A stretch of DNA of 64,000 bases from Reticulitermes speratus (Eukaryota > Arthropoda > Insecta > Blattodea > Rhinotermitidae), in the NCBI GenBank assembly GCA_021186555.1, contig JAJKFL010000014.1:19357533-19421532 (forward strand), given 5' to 3'. The notes under the pieces are model-generated. The model was given only the letters and a program-made list of their open reading frames with translations. It did no database searches and was not told where the DNA came from. Shown here piece after piece: positions 11,188-23,120 of this stretch; the stretch's first letter is position 1, and each line of letters opens with the position of its first letter. Position numbers and translations under genes: made by a program.

Positions 11188-14100
11188 CCAAATAATCTTA
11201 ACCTGAAAGAAAAACCTCCAATAAACACTCTCTAAGCGGATCTGAATGACTGACGACAATTTTTCACCACTCTCGGAATTTCAACCCCCTTGTGGCATCG
11301 AAAAGTGTTGTGGCAATGCTAAATGCCAGGAAACGCGCCATCACCGGAAATTTCATAAAGCAACTGATTCCACAGAACATATGTAACGGAGCAGAGCCTT
11401 TTATCAGAAGTCCAACGTTCCTCTGCCAGCCATTATCTTTTCCTTGTCCTTCCTGGAAACTGAAGTTTCATTACCATGTTCGTATGGGTCTGGGACTGGA
11501 CCATATCCTGAGCCAGAAAAATCCACCTCACACTCATACTCTACTAAATTAAGATCACTTAATTTCCGTTTATCCGACCTAATATTACGCAATCTTCATC
11601 TCCCTCATACGTGCTACTTCTTCATATACCAACGTCCATGATTTCATCTCGCTATGCTAGATATTAAACTTACAAACTACAGATCCCTTTATGCGATTTT
11701 CTTTATTTATCTATCACTTCCTCTCTCTTTAGTGTACATATTCTTCTCAGCCATGTGTTCTCAGACACTTTCCATTCAAGTTCTTTCTTAACACCGACAA
11801 CTTAACAATATACACTTCCATAGTAGCTGCAATTAAGTATTAATTAATTTCTTCGTGTCCTCCACCACAATTTGTTAGATTTGTGCTCGTGGTTTATATT
11901 CGACTGCAAACGTTGCCAGCATTTTACAGATGTAAATCGGAGATAGCATCTTAACCTCAGATAATGAAGCACTAAATGAAAGTCATACGCATGCACCAGT
12001 TGGTGGCACCACCGTGTGTCGACACCGTCATACAGCCCGTTCTTTTAAATTAGCACGTTTACCGAGACACCGAAACTGTGTTGAACGCGCGGCCGTGTTA
12101 CTGGCGAGGCACACCTCGCCACAAATCCACGACACAGAAAGTGGCGTCAGCCATAACATACCAACATATTAAATGAACAGGTTCACACCAGTAACCTGTA
12201 GTAGCCATTTGGAATCCATCGAAAACGAAAGTCGCTCTAGACCTTATAAAACTGAATGGGTTGGAATCGATTAATGCTGAAGACTTCATTTCTGAAATTG
12301 AAGCCAGCCAGTCCTGTGTAATTATGTTGCCGAAAACAATGCAACAAATCTTTTTAAAATTTCTTCCACTTTTCAAAGAGAAAACAACCAGAAAAACACA
12401 ATAATTACAAGTTAATTTTTCATTATGTACTACAGTTCTTCAGCCTTTTACGACATGTATTGATCCAAAGATAGTTTTCTGGGTTATTACACAGTGTGAG
12501 GTAATAGGTTACTACTAATTTTTCATAAAAACGTGCTGCTTCCATCTTCAGGAGGAAAGAATTACATCCTAATCACTTCTTCTTTTACTGGACGTAGTGC
12601 TTCTGCACCGAGTTCATTTTGAAAAACACACCCTACAGGGCACGGGCATTCCAAGTTTTTTTTCATAAATTTGGCCACAAGATTAGAAATTCATATGTAT
12701 TCGGGACGTGAAGTTATTTTATTTATAAGAGTAATTAAATGTAGCCTGTGAGCTATTTAGGAATAAGTATGATTTGTCAATATTTTAAGTGTGGCGGGCA
12801 GGTGGTTAGGCCGTACTGGCCTACCACATCACGTTGATAGTTAATTGGGTAAGAATTTTTTTACTAGACAATTCATGTTGTCCGCGTCCCGAGAGAGGTG
12901 GGCCGCCTGATGCATTGCCCGGTTATACTGTACGATTCATGCGTTCACTCTTAATCACAGTCGAATTAAACACAATGGTTTACACATCGTCGTTATTGTA
13001 CTAATACGTATGACGTGTACGCTGGCAAAGAACTGTCCAAACTCCGGCTGTAGGGCTGCCACCTTATGTTTGTTTTCCAAAGAAGCAGAGATGGGTCATG
13101 CATAAAATACAGGCTACTTCTTAATGCCACTCGAAGGGTACAAATGTTGTTCCCTTATTATACAAATAAACTTAATATTTAAATGGATGTTTCTGTAGAA
13201 CTTAAGGAGATACAACTATTGGACGTGTAAAAACATGTACGCAAAATGTTTGTTCAAGTTACGCGAAAAGGATGTCTAATATTTGGAACAAACTTTGTAA
13301 AGGCAGAGTTGCTTAAGAATTATTGTATTATCATGAAAATATACCGTGGCAGCGCTGAAACCTATTTGCCCTATGTACTGTCTCAGTGAGTTCTCTTTAA
13401 TTCATAAAAAAGAGTAAGGTCAAAAATGTTCAGGTGTAAATGTCAGGTTACAAAACTAGTTCAAAAATAATCGCAGCGTGCAGATAGTTTCATTTTGAAA
13501 TCGCACAAACAAACATTCGAAACACTTGTTTAGCGACTGCCAAAGTTCAGTGATGCTAGGGCTTTTATTCGCTGCTAGTGACAGGTACACCAGAGTGTTT
13601 TGTGGGCCGTCTGCTTTCAGCATAATACCTTGGGCACATTCCTTATTTAAGCGTAGAACGAAAGTAGGTAACATTCTGAGTTCAGTTCTAGGGGAAGCCA
13701 TCTTTACACAAAGTACTTAAATCTAATTATTTTTGGTATACCGAAGCTCAGAATTTATAAAGTCTTATGATAAAATAATTAGTGAATAAAGATTAGGGAA
13801 AGATCTGGGATGAAGCAGTTATAACCTAATTTGATTTACTGTCCCAGAATTTGTCTGGCAGAGCTGGGAAGACTACTGAAAACTTCATTCAGGATAGCCC
13901 GTTTCCCGCTTCTTTTTTAAATACCTCACCACAATAATACAACGCAGAAGGGTTACCACTTGAGCCAACTTGAGCGGTTATACACGTAGAAAGTAAGGGT
14001 ATAGCATAAGTGTTCATGTGAATAAGCATTAAAATATTGGAAAGCATAAGGGCATGGTGACAAAATTTCACACATACCAGATCACAGCACTTGATGGAGG

Positions 14101-15006
14101 CCAATAACTTCATGTTCGGAGTTTTTACAAAGGAATGCAAAGCTTTGTGTAGAAAAATGGGCAGATCCTCAGTCTGCGCATGATGCAGGACAAAAAATCA
14201 CTGCGTCTGCAGGAAATTAACAGCTGTCTAAAAATTTGTTAAAAATCTTGCACCATGGACCCCATGGAGCCGAAGTATTGCAGTCGACCGAGACTCATTA
14301 GTGATGCCATTGATAGCCTCTTGGAATATTACAATACAAACTGTAAATTGCTCTTAATTATTGGTGGCATTTTTACAATAAGAAAGTACAAATTTATCAT
14401 AATGTGAAAAGTTACACACAAGGTTGTAAAAGAGACAATAATTATAAAAAGTGCGTCAGAAATCGGGTCATTATTGTGTCTAAACGGATCGCCATCCGGT
14501 CGGTCCTGGGACAATTTGATGCAGCCTGTACCCACACATTACCATATTTCAAGATCCATTTCAACGCTGCTTTCCATCTAGGCCTTCACACAAATATCTC
14601 TAACTTGGAGAAAGTCTGAGGATAATATAGCATATATAGCCACCATCTTCTTCATACGTGTAACATGTCCCTGCCATCTCGTTCTACTTGATTCACTCCA
14701 ATTAATAATATTTGTTGAATATTACAGATTATTAAATTATTTATTATGAAATTTTCTTCATTTTCCAATCACTTCATATCTCTTAGGCCTATCGCGCTGT
14801 GACAGCTTATGAGGGACTGACGACAAAGACCAACGCATTCTGGCCTTCAACGACAAATGGAGGTAGGTGGAGACACAGTGTAATACGAGGCTGTTAGACC
14901 TCAGATTTTTACTGGCACTCTCTGAATACTGACCGTAGCGGAAATACAATCTTGTCCCTCTAAATGTTAGCTATTTACTTCAATGGCTCAGAATACACAC
15001 ACAAAG

Positions 15007-15010
<4 letters not shown>
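11188..15010. other. Unassigned stretch, 3.8 kb
   Basis: Only short ORFs without motifs are present, the largest being a 92-codon reverse ORF at 12098-12376. A near-palindrome TAGGCCGTACTGGCCTA sits near 12808. No repeat family from elsewhere in the window was recognised. Confidence 0.4.

Positions 15011-15037
<27 letters not shown>
15011..15037. repeat. (AT)n microsatellite
   Basis: Twenty-seven bases of alternating A and T. On either strand this gives the spurious YIYIYI peptides of overlapping ORFs. Confidence 0.95.
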
Positions 15038-15524
15038 CACCAACCTTTCCTTTAAAGAAACTTCGTTCAGTAACATATTGCCAACTTCAACACGGAGTTT
15101 TTTCAGTGTCTTGTTAAGTTCTTTGGTAAACTCTCCAGGTGAGTGAAAACTTTTATTGCATAAGAATATTAATCCATCAAGTGAGAGCAAACAGAAAGGA
15201 AAGAGAACACATTTTTTATTGTAGACATTAGTAGAACCTTTAGCTAGCACATCAATTATAGCAAAGTACTTTTTCGTACACAAAGCAATATAGTTGACCT
15301 CATTTGTCATTATCATCCTAAGAAACTAACAACTTTATTAAAGAAGATACAGCACAGTGAAATATACAGAGTGACGTGAAATAGAGCATTAGCAAACAGA
15401 ACAACCAGCCTGTAATAACACCTTAAGATTCAACACAGCTATTCCACAGTCAGTCCTATGAGCCGATAGGGAAGCTTCTCTGTCCAGGTCTCATCCCAAT
15501 ACCCTACTTCCGCAAGATCTACTT
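15038..15524. other. Unassigned stretch
   Basis: No gene seen. A 113-codon reverse ORF (14975-15316) runs into the (AT)n tract and has no motif. Confidence 0.45.
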
Positions 15525-15642
15525 TAAGGCTAGGCGCCCACTTGCCATTTATTGCCGCCGCGACTGAAAAGTCGCAATCGCCGAAAAGTATTGTGGTCCG
15601 CACACGGCGACCAAAAAATCGCTAGTATATTTCAGTAATGGT

Positions 15643-15750
15643 ATGGATTTCATCGAAAGTACTTGTGTGATTGCCTTATTACTCCGTATGAAATCCAAAA
15701 AAAGACGCAAACGAAAACATTGGGTGCACCCACTTATAAGTCAAATTTTT
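15643..15750 (+). pseudogene. PIF/Harbinger transposase N-terminal remnant
   Basis: The frame from the ATG at 15643 runs into KKRRKRKHWVHPLISQ. The basic stretch followed by W-V-(H/R)-P is the conserved N-terminal signature of HARBI1-like transposases. After ISQ the frame leaves the family and enters the antisense of the MADF remnant. The DDE nuclease domain is absent, so this is a leftover and not an enzyme. Its place just inside the left inverted end fits the usual Harbinger layout. Confidence 0.65.
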
Positions 15751-15853
15751 TGTCATACAGAGCATGCCGTTTTTCCAATTCAAAAATCAATTTCTCCGTG
15801 TCCAAAACAATGTGTGATGGTGAATCATCAACAGCAGATTCGTTATCAGACAT
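15734..15853 (-). pseudogene. MADF-domain protein N-terminal remnant (Harbinger accessory ORF)
   Basis: The reverse-strand ATG at 15853 starts a 39-residue frame. It has an acidic lead-in (MSDNESAVDDSPSH) followed by DTEKLIFELEKRHALYDKKF. This is the first helix of a MADF DNA-binding domain (consensus: LI--VE-RP-LYD-). It stops at 15734-15736, so most of the ~85-residue domain is missing. PIF/Harbinger elements carry a second Myb/MADF-like DNA-binding protein needed for transposition. The truncated copy here faces the truncated transposase. The MADF match is by eye and rests on about 20 residues. Confidence 0.6.
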
Positions 15854-16382
15854 AATTCAATATCAATAACAAATAATTCAAATACAATAATTTTCAATGA
15901 TAGATTTCTCTCCAAGGATTGAACTGCGACTGAACAGCAGCAGAAGCAAGTGTGTGCAGGTTCATTCCTGTCTATGTAACCCATTTTAATTCGCGACAGT
16001 CGCGTCGCTAGTAAAATAGGGCTGGTTGCCTCTTTTTAATCGCTGCTTTTATTTAGTCGCATGTGCGCGCATTCCTACTGAAAACAGTGTGTTCTATTTG
16101 TGCGACTAAATAATTGCGCGACAGAAAATCGTAAGTGAGCAACGGCACTAATACTGTCTCCCAATTTACTTCTCGATTTCAGAGGTAGCTGCTTTCGAAG
16201 AAGTTCCATACTAATGCTGTCCTAGGTTCCGTATTTAAAGTGTCCCCCTAACAGTTTTGTTCGTTATCACATGTTATATTCCACTAATGGTCAAGAGAGA
16301 TGGCGGGAAAAAGTTCTGTGTTTAATGACGCTGTCAATTGCTGCAGTTATACAGAGTCAGCGACGGACGAATGGTATACGGG

Positions 16383-16513
16383 CATGGAGCATTATGAAAC
16401 AATACTGAGAAGGAAGACTGAAATACTCGGGAAAACGCTGCCTCAATGCCACTTCATCACAAATCCCACATGGACTGGCCTGGGATCAAACTTTTACCGG
16501 CGGCTAAATCAAT
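16383..16513 (-). mobile_element. SINE family B fragment, degraded, reverse
   Basis: It matches the antisense of the SINE B at 39447-39736. It keeps AATGCCACTTCATCACAAAT, CCCACATGGACTGGCCTGGG and an ATCAAAC remnant of the B box. The tRNA head and the 3' end are lost. Confidence 0.7.
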
Positions 16514-17487
16514 GATTCACATTATAGTCACCGTGGTTAAGAAACATTGATTCTTTTGCTGTAGAGCTATTTTATACGAGAAAGTTTTAATGAAAGGTAT
16601 TTGCATTGTAATTTCTCAGTACATTTAAGCTAATCATTCGCGTCTTATAAGCAGTACTCGTAACTTACGAGGTACTATAAAGATGTATAGCCAAATATTG
16701 TCCTTCTAATCAAAAACTTATCACTGAAAGGTTAAAGCAAAATTTTTATATACGAATGTAGAGAAAACAGTTTTAATTTCGGATGCCCGGTATAATTTCT
16801 CCTTTTCATTTTATTGTCGTGTGATAAAAAGATTTATAAGTATTATAGTATTATAAGTATATTATAATAAGTATTATAAAGTATTTATGCATACATATTT
16901 AAGTACATGTTTAAATCTTCGACGTACATGTCGTAATAACATATGTGATTTAAAACAAAATTTAAATCTGTTTTATTTTGAGTGTTCCATATTGAAACTT
17001 TAGAATCAGTTGACGGATTCTCGCAAACTAGTATGCACGCCATGATATTACAGATCATTCCAATTTCTTACATTTTAATTTACCTAAGTCGGCAATAACA
17101 ACATGTATAACTCGTGACATTTTAACACAGGTGTTACTCTTGTCACAGGAGGTTTTATAAAAATTGCACACGGTAGAGAATCTTGGAAAAATTATGCAAA
17201 TTATAGTAAAGCAATTTTCTGTAGAATATAGAACAACAAAATGGCAGCTGCGAGAAATCTACGGAGTTATTGATGGCGATAAGTAAGGAATTACTGGAAT
17301 TGTACAAAAGAAATTTTCTGTGGAGATAAATCATAAAGATACGTACAGTTACTACATAAAACATTGTCCACGCTTAAATAATTATAGACACGGCTACTTG
17401 AAAAATTTCGATTATAAGTCCGAAAAAAGTACAGCAGACAAAATAGCTCTTTCCAAAAATGAATATAAAGGTAATGCTGCTGCTGAT
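16514..17487. other. Unassigned A+T-rich stretch
   Basis: No gene seen. A TATAAGTATTA-rich patch lies at about 16830-16885. Confidence 0.5.
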
Positions 17488-17512
17488 TATAATAATGATA
17501 ATAATAATAATA
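17488..17512. repeat. Interrupted (ATA)n microsatellite
   Basis: AT-AATAATGATAATAATAAT type run, followed by ATATTG. Confidence 0.8.
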
Positions 17513-17891
17513 TATTGAAAATTCAAGCGATAAAAATTTTATCCCTCTATCGGTGAATAAGTGTAGCACGCTAACTTTATAAGGCTGAAGTCGACGCTAA
17601 GAATTTAACTCGTATTTTTTTCATGAATAAAGATAAAAGTTCCTTTCAATGAACACGAAACAGATTTCTGATATAGGGCGGTATATTCTAGATATGTACA
17701 GACGAAGAAAAGAGTAACAGAATTAGGTGACACTAACAAAAAAAGTCTGAATTTTTTTTTATTTGTCGAATAAATAATTGACCTACATTTGTTTCGATGA
17801 AACAATGTCAAATTTTAGTTATATGATTTGTAAGGCCCTTGACAAATAAATTTCAAATCAATAAAAGTTATTTAAATAGAAAATAAAAATT

Positions 17892-17912
17892 AATAATAAT
17901 AATAATAATAAT
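17892..17912. repeat. (AAT)7 microsatellite
   Basis: Seven AAT units. Confidence 0.9.
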
Positions 17913-18490
17913 TTTACATTTGTCATCCCCTTGTGACAGATATAAATTAGTTCTCTTTTTATGATAGTAATAATATAGCAAACTTATAAATGGATTTTAT
18001 TATTACACAACATACATGCCGTAACACCTTGCAATCTAATTTCCATACATTACTTCTACCTGCAATAGGTGAAGGGTTCAGATTTGCGACACATCACCTT
18101 TAACAGGGGAATGGTAAGACAGGAATCTGGGCAAAGCAGCTCTCATTTTTAACACGCTAATATGTAAAACCTTGCGTGAGAATTGCTCTTCATGCACCGG
18201 CTGAAATATGCGTACTCAATTCATACGTTCGTGAAGTAAACACGATTGTTCAGTAATAGACTTTTTATGAGTCATATTCACAGAAATATTGGAAGGAAAC
18301 GTCATTAAGCCTTTTTTACAAAGTAAAAAAAAAAGAATGCCTTATGCAGAGAAGACGTCCGTTCGTTCGTCTGCCTATTTGTTTCTTTGTGATCTACTTT
18401 CGTCAGATGAATGGTTCGTCGGATTTTCATAAATATCGACATAAAAGTCCTTTTCAAAAAAATTGTGGAAAAAGCGTGGTGTTGAGAAAA
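17913..18490. other. Unassigned stretch
   Basis: No gene seen. A GTTCGTTCGTCTG patch near 18362 may begin the diverged repeat that follows. Confidence 0.45.
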
Positions 18491-19170
18491 TTGGTTCAGT
18501 GACAGTCACACATTACTTAAGAGTGTAAATGTATCCCTGCTCTTATGTTTTATGTTTCCTGAACGATCTGGGTCACATCTGCTATAGAAGATCTTGACGA
18601 AGTGACGTTGGTCATTGTGAGTTTCGTGAAAATCGGTGCAGTGAAAGCCACACTTTGTTTAAGGATATAAAGGAACTTACCGTACTTTTCTAAGGATGTA
18701 AGTAAAAACGTGTGGCCGTACCATAGCTCAGGCGGTTAGTCGCTGACCTCTCACCGCGGAGGCCCGGGTTCGATTCCGGGTCAATCCATGTGGGATTTAT
18801 GGTGGACAAAGTGGTACTGCGACAGGTTTTTTCCCCGAATAATTCGGTTTTCTCATGTCAATTTCATTCTGCCAGTGCTCCATTACAGGGAAAAATGAAA
18901 AACAACTATTGATCTTCATCACAGGGTTGCACAATAAGCCTTAAGGCTGCGGTGCGTCCGTAGCATCTGCTGCGGGGCTATTCACAAAGTAAAAAGTAAA
19001 AAGGTGCCTGTAGTTTCAATATTTTTCATTTAATTAAGATGTAATTTTGTAGGAAAGATATTCCCAAATATTTATTGAGTGATTGTAATTTTGTGAATAC
19101 TAATGCAGTGAAAGTCACGTTTTACTTAAGGCCGTAAATAAATTTCTATCCGTACTTTCAAAACTTGTCA
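18490..19170 (+). repeat. Old diverged repeat, three units, split by SINE B
   Basis: The motif CAGTGA(C/A)AG(T/C)CAC followed by TT-AAG--T(G)TAAA and a CTT--GTAC block recurs at 18497, 18639 and 19105. The first spacing is 142 bp. The second is about 172 bp once the inserted SINE B (18713-19006 with duplication) is removed. The units are strongly diverged, so the amplification predates the SINE insertion. Confidence 0.5.
18713..18993 (+). mobile_element. SINE family B, full length
   Basis: This tRNA-derived SINE starts TGGCCGTACCATAGCTCAGG (A-box region, TAGCTCAGGCGG) and has a strong B box in CCGGGTTCGATTCCGGG. The body keeps CCATGTGGGATTTATGG, ACAAAGTGGTACTG, GACAGGTTTTT, GTCAATTTCATTC, TTGCACAATAAG and GCGGTGCGTCCGTAGCATC. 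It ends GCTGCGGGGCTATTC plus an A-rich tail. An imperfect target duplication flanks it: AAGTAAAAACGTG (18700-18712) against AAGTAAAAAGGTG (18994-19006), 12 of 13 identical. Confidence 0.92.
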
Positions 19171-21809
19171 TCTGGTTTGGGTCGAAATCGGTTTAAGAGG
19201 CTTGCACATAATACGTAACCTTCCTAGGATTAACACTTACACGAAATGTTTAACTGAAATCATACTGGAGACGGGAATTTTCGAAATTCTCTTCGAAATT
19301 TCAACAGGATTTACACTAATATTCACATAAAATTTTGTTAACTTTGCCCGGTTTATTTCAAACTGGGTTCAGTTTATATTCCTAGCCATTTCAAAGAAAG
19401 TAAGCTGACATGGTCTTATATAAAATACACAAAGACTTATACTTTTGAAATTTGTGAATATACGTAAAATAAACACATGTTATAGTAATTTGCATGCACT
19501 CATATTTAAAACGTGTACGTATTTACACGTTTTAGGTAACTGCCCTCACTCTGTCATATTAATGTATAGAATTAAAACATTTTACTGACTCTTATTACAA
19601 AAACCTCTGTCTTGCTGCGTTTTCTACATCTTATCACAGTGAATAACTACCTATTTCGAATGATAGGAGCCGAATATGCACGGTCCAGTTTTGTCTGTGT
19701 AATTTGCATAGTGTGTGCATCGCGTGCATAATACCTGCTGCTGTATTAGAATTACTGTAGCTGTACGCTTCATCAACGGCAACGTCACTACATTCAGGGC
19801 GAAAAGCACTTGATGAGACTAACGTACGAACAGAAAAGATGTTCTGAATGCTACTGGAATTTAAGATACGCTTATTTATTCGAATTATTAAAGATTTTAT
19901 GTAAATGAATATTCCTAGCATATTTTTAAACATTTACAGTAAGTGCAGTTTGCAATTCACGCGTTAATTTCTTTAAATGTTCAGGCGTGCAATTAGTTCG
20001 TAGTAACGTTCACAAGAGCATATTTTGATATAGAATCCACTCTTGAAAACAAATACGAAGTGCGTTTTCAGCTCCAGGTTTAACGACACCCCCATGCTAC
20101 TTTGAAAGTGATTAAAAATATTCAGCTCTGCTGGAAATATGGTGCAGAGAGATCAGAATGGGCTTAGCCCAGATGATAGGAACGTTTGTGTGAAAAGGAT
20201 GGAGAAACTGAAAGAAGAGATGAAAATCTGACATGAAGTGGTGAAGCTTTCTGTATACCAGGGAATGGGTTACTAATACTAACCAACTCAGAGCCTTTGA
20301 CTTTGGTCTATACCGTTTATTATATTACTACTTTTGGTAAATAATTTTAGGTCTTTAATTTTTTGTTTTTAATAGAGTAAATTGAGACTTTGTTTGACAA
20401 TTATTCTTAACGAGGACTCAAATGTTAAAAATACATAGCTTTAATTTAATACCTTTGTCTCTTAGAATAACACATCCAACACTTCACCATCCATTTGATA
20501 ATCTTTTTATCAAATATCGTTGTGAAAAAATTAACATTTAAAAGAGTATGCCAGTTTTATATTTAATATTCAAAATTAAAAGAACAGAGACATTTTTATA
20601 ACAGACTTTCTCACAAAGTCAAGGGAGTTATCGCCTGTTACGAGATCCCAAGTGTCATTGGCATGCTCAAAAGTGTCACTACTGGACCTTTTCTTGAGAC
20701 AAATGAATTAACATTGTTTTGGGGACAAAAGTTTCTTACGGATTTCCAAGAGAAAGATTAATATATAAAATAAAGCAACCTTTTTTAAGAAACTTAAAAC
20801 AATCAATTTCTAAACTCTCATATGAGTGGAAAAATGCCTGTAACTTTATAAACCGAATAAGTTTTTCTCTCTACATCAGGTATGTCGAAATCTTTTGGAA
20901 AAGGGTCACAAGAGTTATTGTGTCCTGGTTCGTGGTTCGCAGGTGTAAAAATAAAAAAGTGGTATACATAAGGGCTTAAACTATTAACATAAGAGAATTC
21001 ATCCCATTGTGTCTACTGTGCAACTTCCGTAGTATAGCCTATATACAATTTAAAAATGTTGCCGCGTGCCGCGTAAAACAACTTGGCGACTCGCGAGTTG
21101 GAAACCCCCTGATCTACATGATTTAATTTTCTACTAATTTGGCTAAATGCATTTTGTTTGTATATCTTACGTGAAATTTAGGCCTATGCATAATGCATCT
21201 ATGTCTGTCCGCGAGCTTATTCTTGCAGTCATGGAATTGCTAAAATGTTATATTTTTGTGTGCGGACTACATAGCATATTGTCGACAGAGTTTATCTTCG
21301 TTTCTATTTCTTCTCTATAATTCCTATTTTAAATTAAACTAAAATTTTCATTATCCAATTCCTTAAGTAAACACATACATAAAAATAAGAAATTGGCAGA
21401 AAACATAGAGCTCCTTAAAAGTGTCAAAAATACATTGAAATATATACATGTATATTGATACGTTATATATTATTTATTGTTATTTGTTATTTTAAAAATA
21501 ACTTTGTTGACAGCAATGTATATGCTCATTCTTATCCTTGCCAACCATTAGATTTAAGCAATACGCTGCCCATTTTTTCTGTCAACATTCCACTAATATT
21601 GCATGGTTCTGAAATGCATGAATATATTTCCGTTTAGTGAGCCAAACTGCATAAATTTATTTAAAATATCTGTTACTTGAAACCAGATATACGGCTGTAG
21701 TCCTCACATATTCCTGGACGTATTTCAATACATCAAGGAAAACTCCTTTACACTTCCGATCTTATATGTATTATAATCGGTACAAAAAGTGTTCACGCTA
21801 TGAATCTCA
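19171..21809. other. Unassigned A+T-rich stretch, 2.6 kb
   Basis: Small ORFs on both strands (for example 19634-19933 reverse and 20719-20979 forward) lack motifs. No repeat seen. Confidence 0.45.
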
Positions 21810-21976
21810 GGCCACGCCATGTCTCAGACGGTTAGTAGCCTGCCTCCCACCTCGGGGCCTGGGATTTATCCTAGATCAGTCAACGTATGTGTTGTGGTAG
21901 ACACGTTGGTATTGGGATGAATTTTGTTTCTGAATACTTCCATTTTTTCGTTTTGGAATCATTCTACCAATGTCCG
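21810..21976 (+). mobile_element. SINE family B, degraded copy
   Basis: It aligns with the head and first half of SINE B: GGCCACGCCATGTCTCAGAC, a mutated B box (GGATTTATCC), ACGTTGGTATTGGGA, a decayed GTCAATTTCATTC block and TTCTACCAATG. The 3' half is lost. Confidence 0.65.
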
Positions 21977-22838
21977 TATTTATTTATTCATCGCTGTCGC
22001 TATAAATCCTAAAAATTGGCAGCATCATTAAATAAAACATTTAAATAAATGACTTCCTGGAATCTAATTACTTCAAAATTCTCAGAAGTTTATTTAATCG
22101 ATAAAATATTAATTTTTCCTTGATGGTATTTTAAAACCATTTTTCCTTCCTCTAATCTATGTGACACAACACACAGTATTTTCATGAAAGAACATGCGCA
22201 TGTGTACGTGTATAAGTAACACGTAATAGAAAGGGATAACCATTTACCCAATCAGAATATGCACATGAAGATGCCTTATGTTTTGTGTATAAAAACTTAA
22301 CAGTGAATTTCACAGGCCTCTGAATGCATTTGGACCTAATGTGTATTATATAAACATTATAAGTCATTTATATCTGTCACATTGTTATACTGCGTAAATT
22401 GGCTTCGAGTCAAATGATCAAAACCCTTTCTCGCCGACATAAAATCGTACTTCAACTTTTGTGACATATGAAATATTGCAATCGCTGAGCTGTGTTTTGA
22501 AGTTCTTGTATCCATTCCAGTAATACTAATCAATATCTGCTTTAATATTATTTTTGGTTGAAACAACATTTAAAATTGCCTGTCAGAGGTTTGCCTGGTG
22601 ACATACTGTGTAACTAATGACCGAGCTGCCCAAAAAAGGTCATTAATTTTCCTTTAAACTAATATTTATCTGCTTACAGAAGTGACGTCACTATCCAGAA
22701 CGGGAAGCCTTGGAACAGAAGCACATTATGGAGGGAAACGGGGTTCTCTGCCTTACTAAATAAACATCAAGCTCATTAGGTCTTGTTATATGTATACGCA
22801 CGATACAACATTGAAAATACTCCGTCGTATTATTATCA
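21977..22838. other. Unassigned A+T-rich stretch
   Basis: No gene or repeat seen. Confidence 0.5.
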
Positions 22839-23120
22839 CCACCCGGTTCGAATCTCAGCAGGGTCACTGTCTAGCCTGAGAGGCTTTTCTTGATGGTCAT
22901 CACTACCTCCAATCCAATACAGGATAATACTTCGAGTAGACCATGACTGATCCCTTTCGAATACTTTTAATTTATCAGCTATCCTACCAATCGACAGGGT
23001 TAGCCCCAGATAACTGCAGCGTCGTACAATATACCACTGATTACCACATGCCACCGTCACTCCACCACCAGAGTTCACAAGAGGGTTACTTGCTTTGTGT
23101 CCTACCTGCACAGAAACTAT
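22839..23120 (+). repeat. Possible SINE-like repeat with B-box motif
   Basis: It begins with ACCCGGTTCGAATCTCAGC, a good B-box match, followed by GGGTCACTGTCTAGCCTGAG and a moderately G+C-richer body to about 23118. No A box is recognisable upstream and there is no second copy in the window. The reverse 102-codon ORF (22836-23144) covers the same DNA and is probably only its translation. Confidence 0.35.

Larger units (their letters stand above)
15528..16148. mobile_element. Internally deleted PIF/Harbinger transposon
   Basis: A 621-bp element is flanked by TAA at 15525-15527 and 16149-16151, the 3-bp duplication expected of PIF/Harbinger. The left end (GGCTAGGCGCCCACTTGCCA) and the reverse complement of the right end (GTGCCGTTGCTCACTTACGA) are imperfect inverted repeats. 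The shared GC-CACTT-C-ATTT core sits at the same distance from each boundary. GTCGC/GCGAC motifs are dense in the subterminal regions (about 15570-15620 and 15990-16130). Inside are two convergent coding remnants, a transposase N-terminus on + and a MADF protein N-terminus on -. Both are cut off where they meet, as expected if the centre of a larger autonomous element was deleted. Confidence 0.75.

Noticed and set aside
12806-12830. TAGGCCGTACTGGCCTA near-palindrome as a regulatory site
   Set aside because: A single short palindrome without context is expected by chance in 64 kb.
14975-15316. 113-codon reverse ORF
   Set aside because: Its end is a translated (AT)n tract (YIYIYI) and the rest has no motif.
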